The translations under genes and the position numbers were made by a program. From Epichloe hybrida (Eukaryota; Ascomycota; Sordariomycetes; Hypocreales; Clavicipitaceae), in the NCBI GenBank assembly GCA_019022495.1, contig JAFEKR010000011.1:1798001-1862000 (forward strand): DNA of 64,000 nt, written 5' to 3'. This document shows positions 37,917 through 50,584 of this stretch, piece after piece. Position 1 is the first letter of the stretch; the number at the start of each line of letters is the position of its first letter. The notes below the pieces were generated by a model, which searched no databases, was not told where the DNA came from, and was given only the letters and a program-made list of their open reading frames with translations.

Positions 37917-39492
37917 GAACCTAATAAATTTAAAGTATATAAGATAAAGCTATTACCTCTAGATAAGTATAAAGCTCTTTAAGTAGCTACTAGGTAAGCT
38001 AATAAGATAAATTAACACTATATAGGGTTATAGATTTATAAATAAGTTACTAAGTAGCTTTAGGATTAATACTAGAGTATAGAATAAGTTAAGGATATAT
38101 ATATTAGATAAAATTAGTAGTATTATTAATAAATTATAGCTTTTATGCTAATAGTGCTATAGAGAGAAAAGTAATAATACACGCGCCTATAGAAGATATT
38201 AATACCCTTACTTATTTAACCTAGCTAGGCCTAACACTAAAGTTTAATTTAACTTACGCTTTCTTTACCTCCCTTAATAATAATATATTCTAAATAAGAG
38301 TATTTATATAATCCTCCTTTAACTATAAGATAATTTAGATTACTATAGCTATCCTAAGCTCTTTGCTATATAATTAATAGTCCTTAAGTGCTTATATAAT
38401 ATTTTCTATATTTATAGACCTTAGGGAAAAGACATACTACCTAGGGCCTATGGTATATAGCCTAAGGACCTTTAATATAACCTTTAAAAGCTTTATTAAC
38501 TATACTATAGCTTTTTACTTCTATAAGCTCTTTAGTAATTTATTTAGCTATAATCTACTAGGTATAAACCTAGTAAAAGGATTTAATAAGTAGCTATAGG
38601 CTAGCCTTTAAGACCTATAACTAGAAGAGTAGCTATCTCCTATAATTTTAGAAATATCTAGGTAAAGCAGAGAATTATTATTAACTTTAAAGGGATTATT
38701 ATTATCCTAAATCTCTTATATAAAATAAGGATTATTATTATTAGTACCTTATTATATACCTCTAGTATTATCTTCTTTATAATATAGTTTTAGAGAGTAG
38801 CTACCTTACCTTATTTCCTCCTTTACTATAGTAAATCCTTTATTATCCTAAGCCTTAAGAATCCTATTACTAGCTAGAAGGTCTAGTGTAAAGACCTTTA
38901 CTTACTTTATAGCTATAAAAGACTTATTAATAATTAAAGGCTTTCTTATAATAGCTTTTCTAAATCTCTTATAAACCTCCTTAATAAATTTAATATTTTA
39001 CTTACTTATTTAAAGCTTTCTCGTCTCTTTATTATAAGTTATACTAGATTATAACTTTATAGCTTAGAATGCTTACTATACCTTCTTTAGCTATATATAG
39101 TAATTCTTCATAAGCCTTACCTCCTACTAATAAGTTAGGAATTTAAGGGTAAGGGTAAGAAAAAAGCCCTTAAAAAGGTCTCTTATAATACTAGGCTTCT
39201 TATTATTAAGCTACTACTTATACTAAGCTTTAAGTAGTAAATTAAGTAGGAAAAGTATCTCTAGATTAGACTAGTAAGACTAATTAGTAAATAATACCTA
39301 TAACTATATAGATTAGGATATTATATTAATTAATATTTAAATTATAAGGTGTTTACTAATAAATTACAATATAGATTAAATTTTTTTACTATCTATAAAG
39401 GGAATATTAGTTATAAGGGGTTATAGACGCTAAGGGTAGTAAGAAAAAGCCACAAAATACAAGCTTAGACTATATAAAGTAATCGCCCTATA
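37917..39492. other. Unassigned AT-rich decayed sequence
   Basis: About 1.6 kb with no recognised protein family on either strand. It continues the segment left of the solo LTR. Frequent TAG/TAA and a lack of CpA suggest a RIP-mutated repeat, possibly an old transposon, but no motif supports a family. Confidence 0.4.
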
Positions 39493-39557
39493 GTGATCCA
39501 CATACAAGTTATACTGTGGGTCGTCCCTGCTAACTTAGCAGAGTTTTCGTGGATCAC
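39493..39557. repeat. 65-bp inverted-repeat relic
   Basis: The 9-bp inverted repeat GTGATCCAC (39493-39501) / GTGGATCAC (39549-39557) encloses a near-perfect 15-bp palindrome CTGCTAACTTAGCAG (39527-39541). Its composition is less AT-rich than the surroundings. It may be a tiny MITE or the end of a DNA transposon; the family is unknown. Confidence 0.5.
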
Positions 39558-39612
39558 ACCCTTAGCTCGTTGCATTGTGGGCTCTTGTCTGTCTATTAAT
39601 ACACGCTAGCTG

Positions 39613-39879
39613 TGTCAGGGGCACGGAGGCCAGGGAGTCACGGACAGGACGGTCACATAATAGAGCCCTTAGATAAGCCCCGGATCGCATAGATGACTAA
39701 GTAGCTGCTAGGTAGCTACGTGCATATAGTAAGGTATTTAGATAAGGACTACCTATAAGAGTTATAGGAGGTTAGAGTTTAAGACCTTTATATACCTACC
39801 CTTAAGTAATAGCTCTCTAGCTATAATTAAGAGTCTTAGCCTTTACTTTATTTATATCTCTTTTACTATAGTTATAATA
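39613..39879 (+). repeat. Chromovirus copy 3, 5' LTR
   Basis: 267 bp, of the same subfamily as copy 1. The outer left end is well preserved (GGCACGGAGGCCAGGGAGTC); the inner end is mutated to TATAGTTATAATA. Confidence 0.92.
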
Positions 39880-42800
39880 AGTTAAACTCTTAAACCCTTT
39901 TAGGAAAATAAACTATTAGCTAGATTTAAATATAAAGAAGCTATAGGATATTTACTTAGAATATACCTATACTACCTAGTAAGGAAGCCCTAAACCTATA
40001 GTGCCTAAGTAGTAACCTAAATACTCTAACTATAAAACATAATAAGGCATAGCAAATACTACCTAACTAATATAGTAACCCTAGATCTAGAAATAATAAT
40101 AATCTAGACTAGCTATAGAGGTAATATAAGGTTATATAAGCCTAGCTACGTAATGCTTACTTAAGATAAGAGATCTTAGAAATAGAAGCGTAGCTTAAAG
40201 AAATAAAAGCAGACTTATAATTAGCTAGATTAGGTAAAAAACCTATAATTACCCCTTAGATAGACATACTAATAAATCCTATATTCCTAGGTTTCTTACC
40301 TAATAGTAAGTTTATAATAAGCATATACCTACAAAGCTTTATTAAGATATAGTATAAGGTGCTTATATATAAGGGAGATACTTATAAGAATTTATAGGTA
40401 TATCTATAGGATTTAAATATGTTATTCTAGCTAAACCTAAGAACCTTCTAGGATAATAAAATAAAGGTAGCGTATGCTAGTAGCTACCTAGCTAATAATA
40501 TAAAGTAATAATAAATACATCACATAATAGTAAATAGGATAGTTAACTATATAGCTTACACCTAGGATAAATTTGTGTCTTAGCTAAACACTAGCGTAAT
40601 AAACAAAGATATAAGGTGCTTAGAAGCTACTAGGACGCTACTAAACCTTAGGTAGAAGCATAATTAATCTTTCTAATCTTTCCTAAGACTCTAGATAAAG
40701 GTAAAAGCTAAATTACCTAACTAAATCCCCTTATATCTAAGGATAGTAATATTCCTAAATAGCTTAAATAATACTATAAGGTAGTATATAGTTAGCTAAG
40801 AGTTCCTTATATCTTAGAGCTACCTATAAGGCTAAGGTAAAAAAGCTAAAGTTATAATAATATCCATAATAAAGAATTACAATAGAAGCCATAATAAAGA
40901 AGGTAAGAATAATAAAAGATAACACTCTAACTCCCTTATAGATAATTTATAGTAAGATTCCTAATAATAGGGCATAGGCTAGAAGCTATTTAAGTGCTAT
41001 AAATATAGTAGCCCTAGATATAGTTTAAATAGATGTAAAGTAGCGAACTACTTAATCTATAAGAGTAATAAGTATATTACTAAGAAGCATAGAGATAGTA
41101 GTAATAAATCTTTAGACCTAAATAAAATTCTAATTAATTTAGCGTAAGCCTAGGATAATAGTCTTACTATAGAGAAACCTATAAATAAGAGAATAAGAAT
41201 ATAGGTATTCCTATAGTAAGATAACCACTAGTTAGTAGTGCTAGCGCTATTTAATATAGAAGCGGAATATTTAATAATTTACCCTAAGCTACTATTAAAA
41301 TAGGACTAGAAGAATGTAGTAAAAGTAGAGGTAACACTAGAAAGCGTAAGTAGGAATAAGATCCTATACTAAGGAATTTTATATAAACTAGTTAAGGTAA
41401 AGGATAGTATAGGCTATATAAAGGTCTGCTAAGTTAGCTACTATATTACTAATACTAGAGAAGGAATACTCCTAGGAATAGACTAGACCCTAGAGTATAA
41501 ACCTATAGTAATAGATTAAAAGCAGGGTTTTTAGAGGTTTCTAATAACTAAAGAACGCATTATATTTACTTTAGGTAAGTAATAACTACATAAGGTAGTA
41601 AAGCAGTCTTCTATTATACTATTACTAGCATTACTAAAAGTTAGAATAGTTAAACCTAAAGTAAAAAAGGGGGATACTAATAAAGTTTCATTAACAAATA
41701 ATATACTAAGCAATAACCTAACTTATAACATAGTTATAGCAATAGTAGAAGGTAATATCTAGCCCCTAAAGAAAAAGAAACTTAGAAGTATAATAGCACT
41801 CTAGGTAGTGTTTCACAAGGAGCTAGTAGTATTTACATAAGAAATAGATAGCAACGCACCCTAATAGCAGATCCTAGAGAAGTACGCGGAATTTATAAAT
41901 GTGTTCTTAAAAAATCTAGCTAGCAAGCTTCTAGAACTTAGGGGCTATACTTATATAATTAAATTAGAAGAAGGGAAACAGCTACTATAGGGACTTATAT
42001 ATAACCTAGTAGAAAAAGAGCTAGAGGTACTTAGGGAGTACCTTATAAGTACGTAGGAAAAAGGATAGATTAAAAGATTAATAAGCCTAGCTAGAGCCCT
42101 GATTTTATTTATCCCGAAAAAATCAGGGAAATTAAGGCTTTATATAGATTACAGGGGTCTTAATAGGATTACCATTAAGAATAAGGCCCCCTTGCTATTA
42201 ATCTCCGAAATTCTTAATTAACTAGTAGGCGCAAAAGTTTTCACGTCTTTAGATCTTTAAGAGGTATACTACTAGCTACATATCCATAAGGGTAATAAGT
42301 GAAAGATAGCGTTCTAATACTACTATGGATATTTTAAGTACCTTATTATGCTATTTAGATTAGTAAACACGCTAGCTACTTTTTAGGAATATATTAATAA
42401 CACACTTAAGGGACTTATAAACAAATTCTGTATTATTTACCTTAATAATATTCTAATATATAGTAGTAACCCTATAAGACACATAAAGCATGTTAAAAGG
42501 GTGCTAGAGTAACTTTAGGATGCGGATCTTTATGTTAACCTTAAGAAGTACTAATTTTTAGTATTATAAGTGAAATTCCTAGGGTTTATTATGTCTAAAA
42601 AAGGTATTAAGATAAAACCATTAAGGGTTAAAGCTATTATAACCTAGCTAATACCCTATAGCGTGTTTAATATTTAATTATTCCTTAGGTTTATAGGGTT
42701 TTACTAATGCTTTATAAAATAGTATAGTAAGGTAGTAGTCCTGCTAATAAACTATCTAAAGGGTATTTAACTAGTAGAGTTTAAGCTAAAGCCTAGTAAA

Positions 42801-44399
42801 CTTACGGTATTTAGAGAACTCTAAAAGAAGTTCTAGGAGGCACTAATCTTAGTGCACTTTAACCTACTTTATCTACTAAGAGTAAAGATAAATACATCTA
42901 GTTATGTAATTAGAGCTATACTTATAATATTAGTGCTAGGTAGCTAGTAGCTAGTAGCGTATTTTTTAAGGAAGTTAACTAATATTAAGCTTTATTACTT
43001 AACCCTAGATACTAAGTTATTAGTAATCTAAGAGGCATTTCAAGCCTAGAGATATTACCTCATGTATTTAACTTACTAGATTATAGTTATAATAAACTAC
43101 CTTAATTATAAGTACCTAGCTATAAAGCTAAAGCTATCTAGTAAGTAAGTAATAGTATTAGATAAGCTCTATCTATTTAATTTTAGGATTAAATATTATA
43201 TAGGTAAGCTAAACCTTACTAATACCCTATTAAGAAGAGTAAATTATATTAGTAAGGAGCATAAGGTAAAGGCTATATCCTTATAGCTACCTAACTTCTT
43301 AGCTAAGTTTATGGATGCTAAGTAGTAAGGGCGCTATATATATAATAGTGTAGTCGCGGGCCCTAGGGTTATATTACTTAGCATAGTTAATGGTTTATTA
43401 TAAGATTACTATAAGGGCTATTCTAGTCTCTAGGGTTTTAAGAAAATATAACTTAATTATATTATTAAGGAACCTAATAGTCTTATAAAGCCTATAAGTA
43501 GTACGCTAACTAGGTCCGCTAATTATAAGTAGCAAGGTTATGCCTTATCTATATTATTTAATATTTCTATAAGTCTAGCAAGCCTATAGGTTAGGAGTCT
43601 AGCTAGGTTAGTAGTTAGTAAGTGACGTAGGCGCCCCCTTAAAACACTGCTTAGCTATAATTTATTTATAAGTCTAAAAGTACACTATAAGCTAGCTACT
43701 TATAGCGGTGTTATAGTAAGAATATAAGTAGTCTAGTAAACCTCTTCTAAGTTTATATATAATACTTATCCTAAGTATGTAAAATTAAAGACTCTAATTT
43801 AAGTTATATTGTTTTAAGTATAGTAAGGTAATGACTTTACTATAGGTTAGAGGAAGCTACTTAAGAGCAGTAACCTAGAAGCATTATAGATATAGTCTAT
43901 TAGGCCCTCTAAGCTATTAATATTTAAGAATAGAGTTTTTGTTCTAGTAGGTATAAGGAAGGAAGTTCTAATACTTACCTATAATAACCTAGTAGTAAGC
44001 CACTAGGGAGTTAGTAGGACCCTTTACTAAATTATAAACTAGTACTACTAGCTATTAATAAAGAAAGACACTAAGTTATATATACGAACTTATATAAGCT
44101 ATTAAACTTCAAAGCCAAGGCACTACAAACCCTATAGCAAGCTAGTAGCGCTGCTAGTGCCTAATTAGCCTTTTTAAGAATTATTAATAAACTTTATTAT
44201 AGGGCTACTACCTGTGAAAGACGTAAACTAGACTTATAATATAATCTTAGTTATTATAGACTATTTTATAAAGTATAGTATTTACATCCCTATTTTAACA
44301 CGTATAACTAGTAACAGGTTAGCTACTATATTCTTAGAGTACGTTTTCAGGGATTATAGCGCTCCAGAGGGCATTGTTATAAACTAGGGTTTAACTTTC
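39880..44399 (+). pseudogene. Chromovirus copy 3, gag-pol remnant (left part)
   Basis: Colinear with copy 1. The gag zinc knuckle is near 41001-41045 (last Cys retained, His lost). The protease is near 41255. RT lies at about 42120-42460, with its catalytic box again reading YLNN. RNase H and the integrase zinc region follow, and the integrase core is cut at GLTF by the copia insertion (TSD CTTTC at 44395-44399). It is more RIP-mutated than copy 1. Confidence 0.85.
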
Positions 44400-44695
44400 T
44401 GTTGGAACAAGCATGATATCAACAAGGGTGCGCGCCTCTGATTGGGTGGGCGAGTTGCATCGCGGACCCACATGTCCGGCCCGACCGCGCCGCGATCGGA
44501 GTTGGCACATGTAGCCTCTTCGCTAATAACCCTAATTAAGGCCCCTTTTCCTGTGATAAATAGCGCACCCTCTTTGCTTCTATTTAATCCCTCTTTTGCT
44601 TGCTTTAATAGACTAGAATATATAATAATTATATGCACTTTAGTCTACCTTGAAAACCCTACGCGTAGGTTAATGGTATCCTATAGATACTAACA
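44400..44695 (+). repeat. Copia family 1 copy B, 5' LTR
   Basis: Begins TGTTGGAACAAGC. Its first 130 bp or so are strikingly GC-rich and unmutated (GGCCCGACCGCGCCGCGATC at about 44475), while its inner end is RIP-altered. Open frames on both strands here (44384-44638 and 44442-44693) reflect the absence of RIP stops and are not genes. Confidence 0.93.
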
Positions 44696-47030
44696 CTAAT
44701 TAGTAGTTATCTCTATAGATACTATAGATTAGTAAGGTTTATAGAAGAGGCATTGGTATTAAGGACTTACCTTATAAAAGAGGAAGTGCTGCTCTAAGAT
44801 ACTAAATATACTAAGGAAGAAGTATATTCTAGCTTTCCTTTTACCTTAAGTAACTATAACTAGCTCTATACTAAATCTAAGCTTATTAACTTGATTAAGG
44901 CCTAGTTAGTAACTAACCTAACCTATCCTTGATTATTTAATTAAACCTACTAAGGGGCGAAGACAATAGCTTCACTTATAATCCTTTAGACTTCTATTAA
45001 TTCTTTATTTCCCTTACCCCCCTATTTACTACTAATATTATAGTAGAATATTAAGATTAACTAGAGGGATCTAGAGCCTAAGACATTCCCTCTAATTATA
45101 AACGCACCTTCCCCCCTAAGAATACTAGAAGAGGAGCTAATTTATAAGTTATATCTTACTTCCTTAACTATATATCCCCTAATTTATACTAATATATTAC
45201 GTAATAAGCACTAGAGAACGAGGAATTATTTAATCTTGAAGCAAACACCACCCCTAAAGAACTTATAGCCTAGATTCTTATTAAGAAAGTAACCTATAAA
45301 TATAAGAACTTATACTTGTAAACCCTGTCTACTATCTTTAGTAATAACTTTAGAGAATAGAAACAAGAAATATTCTAAGCAGCAGATCCTAAAGCTACAA
45401 AGAGTTTTTAAGACTTTCTTTTCTTTAGCGGTGTTTACATGGACCTATAGAGTTACTATAAGATAATAGTCTTACTTAAAGATATTGTTAATTGTAATAG
45501 ATTCCGTGATTAGAAAGAAGAAGAAATACAGGAAGTTACTAGGAAGTATTCCCCCTTTAAGAGGCGAATAGCGGAGAAGGACTTCTATAAAGACCTCCTT
45601 CCTATTAGTATCCCTTCTTTTAGAGATTAACCAAAGTAACTAATCACTCTATATTATCCCTAATCCCCTTAACCACCGCAATCACTCCCATTCTATTCCT
45701 AGATTCTATTATACTAATCCCTAAGCATGCTAAGTGTAAGGTAAAGGCGTAATAGTAAAGGCAATCCCCTTATTATAAGCCCTTAACCATAACCCTAGAC
45801 CCCCCTTATTTCCCCTCCTATAATAAGGCACTATAATCCCCCTCTATAATCTAGGACTATAGCACCTCTTCTATAAGATTTAATTATCCTTATTCCCCCT
45901 TAGGAGATAGGCTAACCCTTATTAAAGTAACTACTTAATCTTAACAAATTCTATAGTAATAAGAGCATTAAGTATAGCGCTAGGGAGTATAATATTCTTA
46001 ATATTAAGCTCTTAACTTATTAAAGAAAGTGTAAGATACTAGGAATTATATAAGAATAGTTAGGCTATGGTTTTAAGTTTATACTAAAAGGAAGACCTTT
46101 ATAGTACTTCTTAGAGAACCTTTTAGGCTAAGGAGACCCCTAAGATCTCCTAACTCTTGTCTATAGGATTAGGCAGAAGTTTAAGATAGATAATACGCAT
46201 TAAAAGAACTATCTATTATAGGGAAGATTATAACTACTTATAATTATCTAAGAGAACCCTAGTAAATTAAAGATTAAGTGCTTTAAAGACCTTGTGATAA
46301 AGCTTTCGAATCTCTAAAGGGCAAATCCTTATAGATCCTAGTTAGAATTAGACCTCCGTAGTTAGATTCTAAATGCCTATAAAGGAATCCTAGAATATAG
46401 GGCCTATATTATTAATCCTCCTGTTAACCTCTAATGCTTTTACGAATGGATAAGGATGTTAATTAGCGAATCTAAAGCTTTAATTAATTAGTAGCAGTTC
46501 CCTATAGAAGCTAGCACTAAGGAATACTTTTAGACTAACCATAAGTACAATAGAAAAGGTAAGGAAGCCTGGTACGGTTAATCTTTATTAAAGAGCAAGC
46601 CTTAACGCTTGAAAAAGTGTTATATATGTGGTAAAGAAGGTTATTAGTTAACCAAACACTTAGACAAGGACTAGAAGAAGGTATTCTAATAATTTAAGAA
46701 TTACTTTTATATAGACTTAACAGCTTCTTTATATAATACGTTCCTAATATAGTATGAAGGCAATAATAATCCCGAATTAGCTGAGGACGACAATATTGAC
46801 TAATATCTAACAGAACTTGGTTTTAGTAAAGAAGATAGTAATGGCTAAGTGCCCACGAGCTTCTTTATATATAGGACTACTTATAATAGCTATGTGACCA
46901 CTGAGATTCTTGCTAGTAGAGTAATGACTTATGCTCTAGTTAAGAAGGATCTATTTAATCTTTAGGAACTAGATAAGGCACTAAGCGTATTTACACTTAA
47001 AGGACGATATTTATCCGGAACCTTTAAAGG
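44696..47030 (+). pseudogene. Copia family 1 copy B, leader and gag with zinc knuckle
   Basis: The leader starts CTAATTAGTAGTTATC directly inside the LTR, the likely primer-binding region. Gag follows. At 46618-46650 the zinc knuckle reads C-Y-I-C-G-K-E-G-Y-stop, where CAT (His) and TGG (Trp) have become TAT and TAG. That is a clear example of RIP damage to a nucleocapsid motif. Other stops are also TAG/TAA. Confidence 0.78.
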
Positions 47031-50000
47031 CATTATAGCTAACATAGGTGCTATGGGATATTTGTTAGTAGGTTACCCTTAATTCTTGGCTCTATAAAGT
47101 ATAATACTAACTATTACGCTTAATAAGTTAGATGCTAGGAAGATAAAGATTAAATTTAGCCCCGGAGAACTAATTAAGGCACTTAGATTAATTAAAGTGC
47201 TAACTCCGTTCGGAATTATTCTCTTTTAGGTGATCCCTATAAACACTCCCTTTCTCTTATACCTTAATAATATAACCTACCTGAAGATTGATTTTTACAT
47301 ATTAGAGAACGTTCTGTAGTAAGGGAATATTAAGGTTCCTATTATGCGTAAATAGGGGCACGCGTGGATGCTTCTTAATAAAGAAGAAAGTGTTACTTAG
47401 AGTTATCTTATAGAGATTAAGCTTTGCTAATTATATTGACGCTTTAGACACCCTTTAGTTTAACGTCTTTATGATTTGCTACGTAAATTAGGGTATAAGG
47501 TTAAGTTTAAAGCTATTAAGAAACTAACTAAGGTTTGCTAGCAGTGCTAATTACACGCGGATAGCCCATATTGGTTTAAATTCACTCTTTAGGATAAATG
47601 TGCCTATAATTACGAAATCATTATGGATATTATATATCTTAATAGTAACCGCCCTATTCTGCAAGTTGTTAATATGGCTATATCCTTTAATATAGCTAGA
47701 TTTATTAAAGATATCTTTGTAAAGACTACGTGGGAAGCACTCTATCTTTGCTAGATTAACATTTATCTAGGCCCCCTGGATTTAATTATTATAGATACTA
47801 GAATGACCTTTAGAGGCAAGGAATTTAAGCAGCTTGCGTTATTAATAGCAATTAAGATTAAAGACATCCCTATTAAGGCTTACTATAGCATTGGTAAGGT
47901 TAAGCGATATCACAGGCTGCTCCAAAGAGCCTATGATATTATCTAATGGGAATGCCTAATAACGCTAGAGCCCGTAGTATTATAAATAGTAGTTAAAGCT
48001 ATGAATAATACCGCAGGATTAAATGGTCTTGTGCTAATAGTCCTTGTTTTTAGCGCGTATCCTTGTATAGTTAAGGAATTGCCTCTATTACTAGATATCA
48101 TATAGCGAGCCCTTATAATCTAACTAGCAATAAAGGAAGTTAAGCGCATTTATGCCTAGTGGAAAGTTAGTAATGCCTTTGCTATAAGGAATAGTCCTAA
48201 TACCTCTATAACTATTAGCCTCCTGCTAGGATTGCTTATACGTATGTGGCGTGAAGGCGAGGGATAGGCAGGCCCCTATAAGCTATTAGCTATAGAGGGT
48301 AAGACCTGTACTCTTAAGCTCCCTTAAGGCCCTAAGGCCTTTAGATTAATATCTATTAGGCCTTTTTACAAAGATCCTAATGAAGAGAGACCTCCTAAGA
48401 GCGCAGATAACTAAGACGCCTCCCTATAGCCTATAGCTACCCCTCCTGCTAATCCCCTAAGGCAAGGACCTAGAAGACCTTAGAAGAACCCCCCTGTTGT
48501 TATGTCTAATGTTAATTATATAGATTAAATAAAAGATAAGACTAATGTCTTTCTATTAGCTAAGGAAAGCTCTAACCTTAAGCTTGCGATTTAATTACGT
48601 AAGGAAGGAATTATTAAGACCCCTAGTAAACCCTTTAAGCTATCTACTAAAGCTAAGATTAATTCTCTGATTGAATAAGGCGTGTTTGAATTTATTAAGT
48701 ATAATAAAAGAGAGTATAGTGGAGTTTGAATTTTTAATTCCTGTATTGTTAATAAGGTGAAGGGTAAGATGACGGATCCGTACGAGAAGTTAAGGCTTGT
48801 GATCTAAGGTTACGGCGATAAGGAGAAGCTAGTGATTCTCATATAGGCCCTAATAATCTAATGAGCTAGCTAGCGATTAATCCTTATGATAGCACCTGCG
48901 TTGTTATTGCTAGGCCTTATTCTCTGGCTTCGTGACATTACATAAGCCTATGTGCAAGCACGAACGCTTCTTAGTTATATAATCCTAGCCTGAATCCCTA
49001 TCTAAATCCATTACCTATACCCTATAGGCATAATAATGTGAGTAATTAAGCCTCTGTATGGTATATAGAAGCTAGTACCTACTAGTGGGTAATGTATTAT
49101 TGTTACTATAGAGAAATGCTCTAGATAATGACCTCTACGTTTAACCTATGCCTGCTCGTGATAATAAAGGAGAACCTAACCTTCGCGTGTATAGGGATGC
49201 AGACTAATGATATAATTAGACTATCTGACCGCGAGTTCTCTTAATAAGAGGAAGATTAATTAAAAGCTACTTCTTTTACTACTAAGCTAAAGCAAATCCT
49301 TTCTATAGGGAACCTACTAACCTTTAATAGTAGTATTATTACTCTTGAAAATAATATGATTACGCTAAGGCAGAAGGGCTAGAGTGAAAAGCTTTAGTTA
49401 ATCCCGCTAACTAATTTAAAATAGGTATATATAGAATAATAAGCTTAAGGCACGTACATTGCCTTAATCTGCTAACCTGAAGCCTGCTTTGACCTCTCTG
49501 TTGCTACATAACACTAAGAGCTATTACCTTAAGATATGAAGAGCCTAAACTAATGGATTTAATGGCAAATTAATAATCTAAGCTAAGGATTAAGGTTTGT
49601 ACTATTTAATCTCAAAAAGGTAAAGCTTTTTGTATTTGTGGATGGATTATTTACTAATAACTAGGACCTTACTTCCTAGCTAGGCTATGTGCTTATCCTA
49701 GCTAGTAAAGTCTAAGAGGAAAGCACCTTTATAATCTAAGGTAATATTATACACTATAGCTCTACTAAGAGTAAAAGAGTTATAAGAAGTGTGCTTGCCT
49801 CTAAGATCTATAGTATGGTTGCTAGTGCTAATATGGCTTACGTAGTCTTAATAACGCTTGGGTTGATTACCTATTAATTAAACCTCCTTATAATTCCTGT
49901 TATTATTTGTACTGATTTGTACTCTTTATATAAATGCCTTGTTAAGCTTAGTACTATAAAGGAGAAGCGTCTTATAATTAATATTATGGCCCTTCGTTAA

Positions 50001-50110
50001 TTATACGAGCGATAAGAGATTTGCGAGATTAGATGGATTAATGGGAATGATAACCTTGCTAATGCATTTACGAAGGTATTGCCGAATAAGGCATTTAAGA
50101 GGTTTATCAC
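47031..50110 (+). pseudogene. Copia family 1 copy B, pol (PR-INT-RT-RH)
   Basis: The protease site at about 47041 reads NIGAMG where D-x-G-A is expected. The integrase zinc region (RHPLV, then C-x2-C) is at about 47440-47560 and the core at about 47600-47940 (EIIMDI, LDLIIIDT, FRGKEFKQLA). RT lies at about 48640-49260: AYVQARTLLS, IKPLYGI, and a catalytic box GMQTND with one Asp lost. RNase H runs about 49620-50110 and ends in RWINGNDNLANAF-like sequence. The order PR-INT-RT-RH is that of Ty1/copia. Multiple TAG/TAA stops make it inactive. Confidence 0.87.
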
Positions 50111-50353
50111 AAGTAATAAGGCAACTATTAGGATAGAAGGGTAGGTTACGTGATTGTAACGTTTATGTTAATCTAATAAGATTAAAGGTGTTAAGAATTG
50201 GGCTTACTTATCCTTACATAGGCTTATAGATTGGATTTTGTTGTTTATTATACCCCTTCCCCTTGCCCTTTTCTTATAATGTTATTCGCGACTATTTGAT
50301 CTCATTTGTTCCTTAATTCCTATTTACTTCTCTTATTAATATTATGCGTTAAT

Positions 50354-50584
50354 TGTTAGTTACACCAAGGGATTGGTATGCACTAGTGCAACGTAGGGTC
50401 AGGTTCAATAATATAATAAGGTCTAAGGATTAAAGCTATCTATAGCGTTATGTAGCCACAAGAAAAGGGGGACGCGAGTTACATATATGCCTCGCGTATA
50501 GGTGCGGCTAATCACAGTGTGGCGTTGCCACACGTGCTCCACTTTCCTAGTGGTTAACCTAATGTTAACCTAGTTATTGTAATA
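50354..50584 (-). repeat. Copia family 2 copy B, 3' LTR
   Basis: 231 bp, starting TGTTAGTTACACCAAGGG. The outer left end is better preserved than the same end of the partner LTR. The right border is taken by length and by the RIP-altered terminal GTTATTGTAATA. Confidence 0.88.

Noticed and set aside
44384..44693. Overlapping open frames on both strands (84 and 83 aa)
   Set aside because: They lie inside a copia LTR whose outer end escaped RIP; the same frames appear broken in the other three LTR copies.
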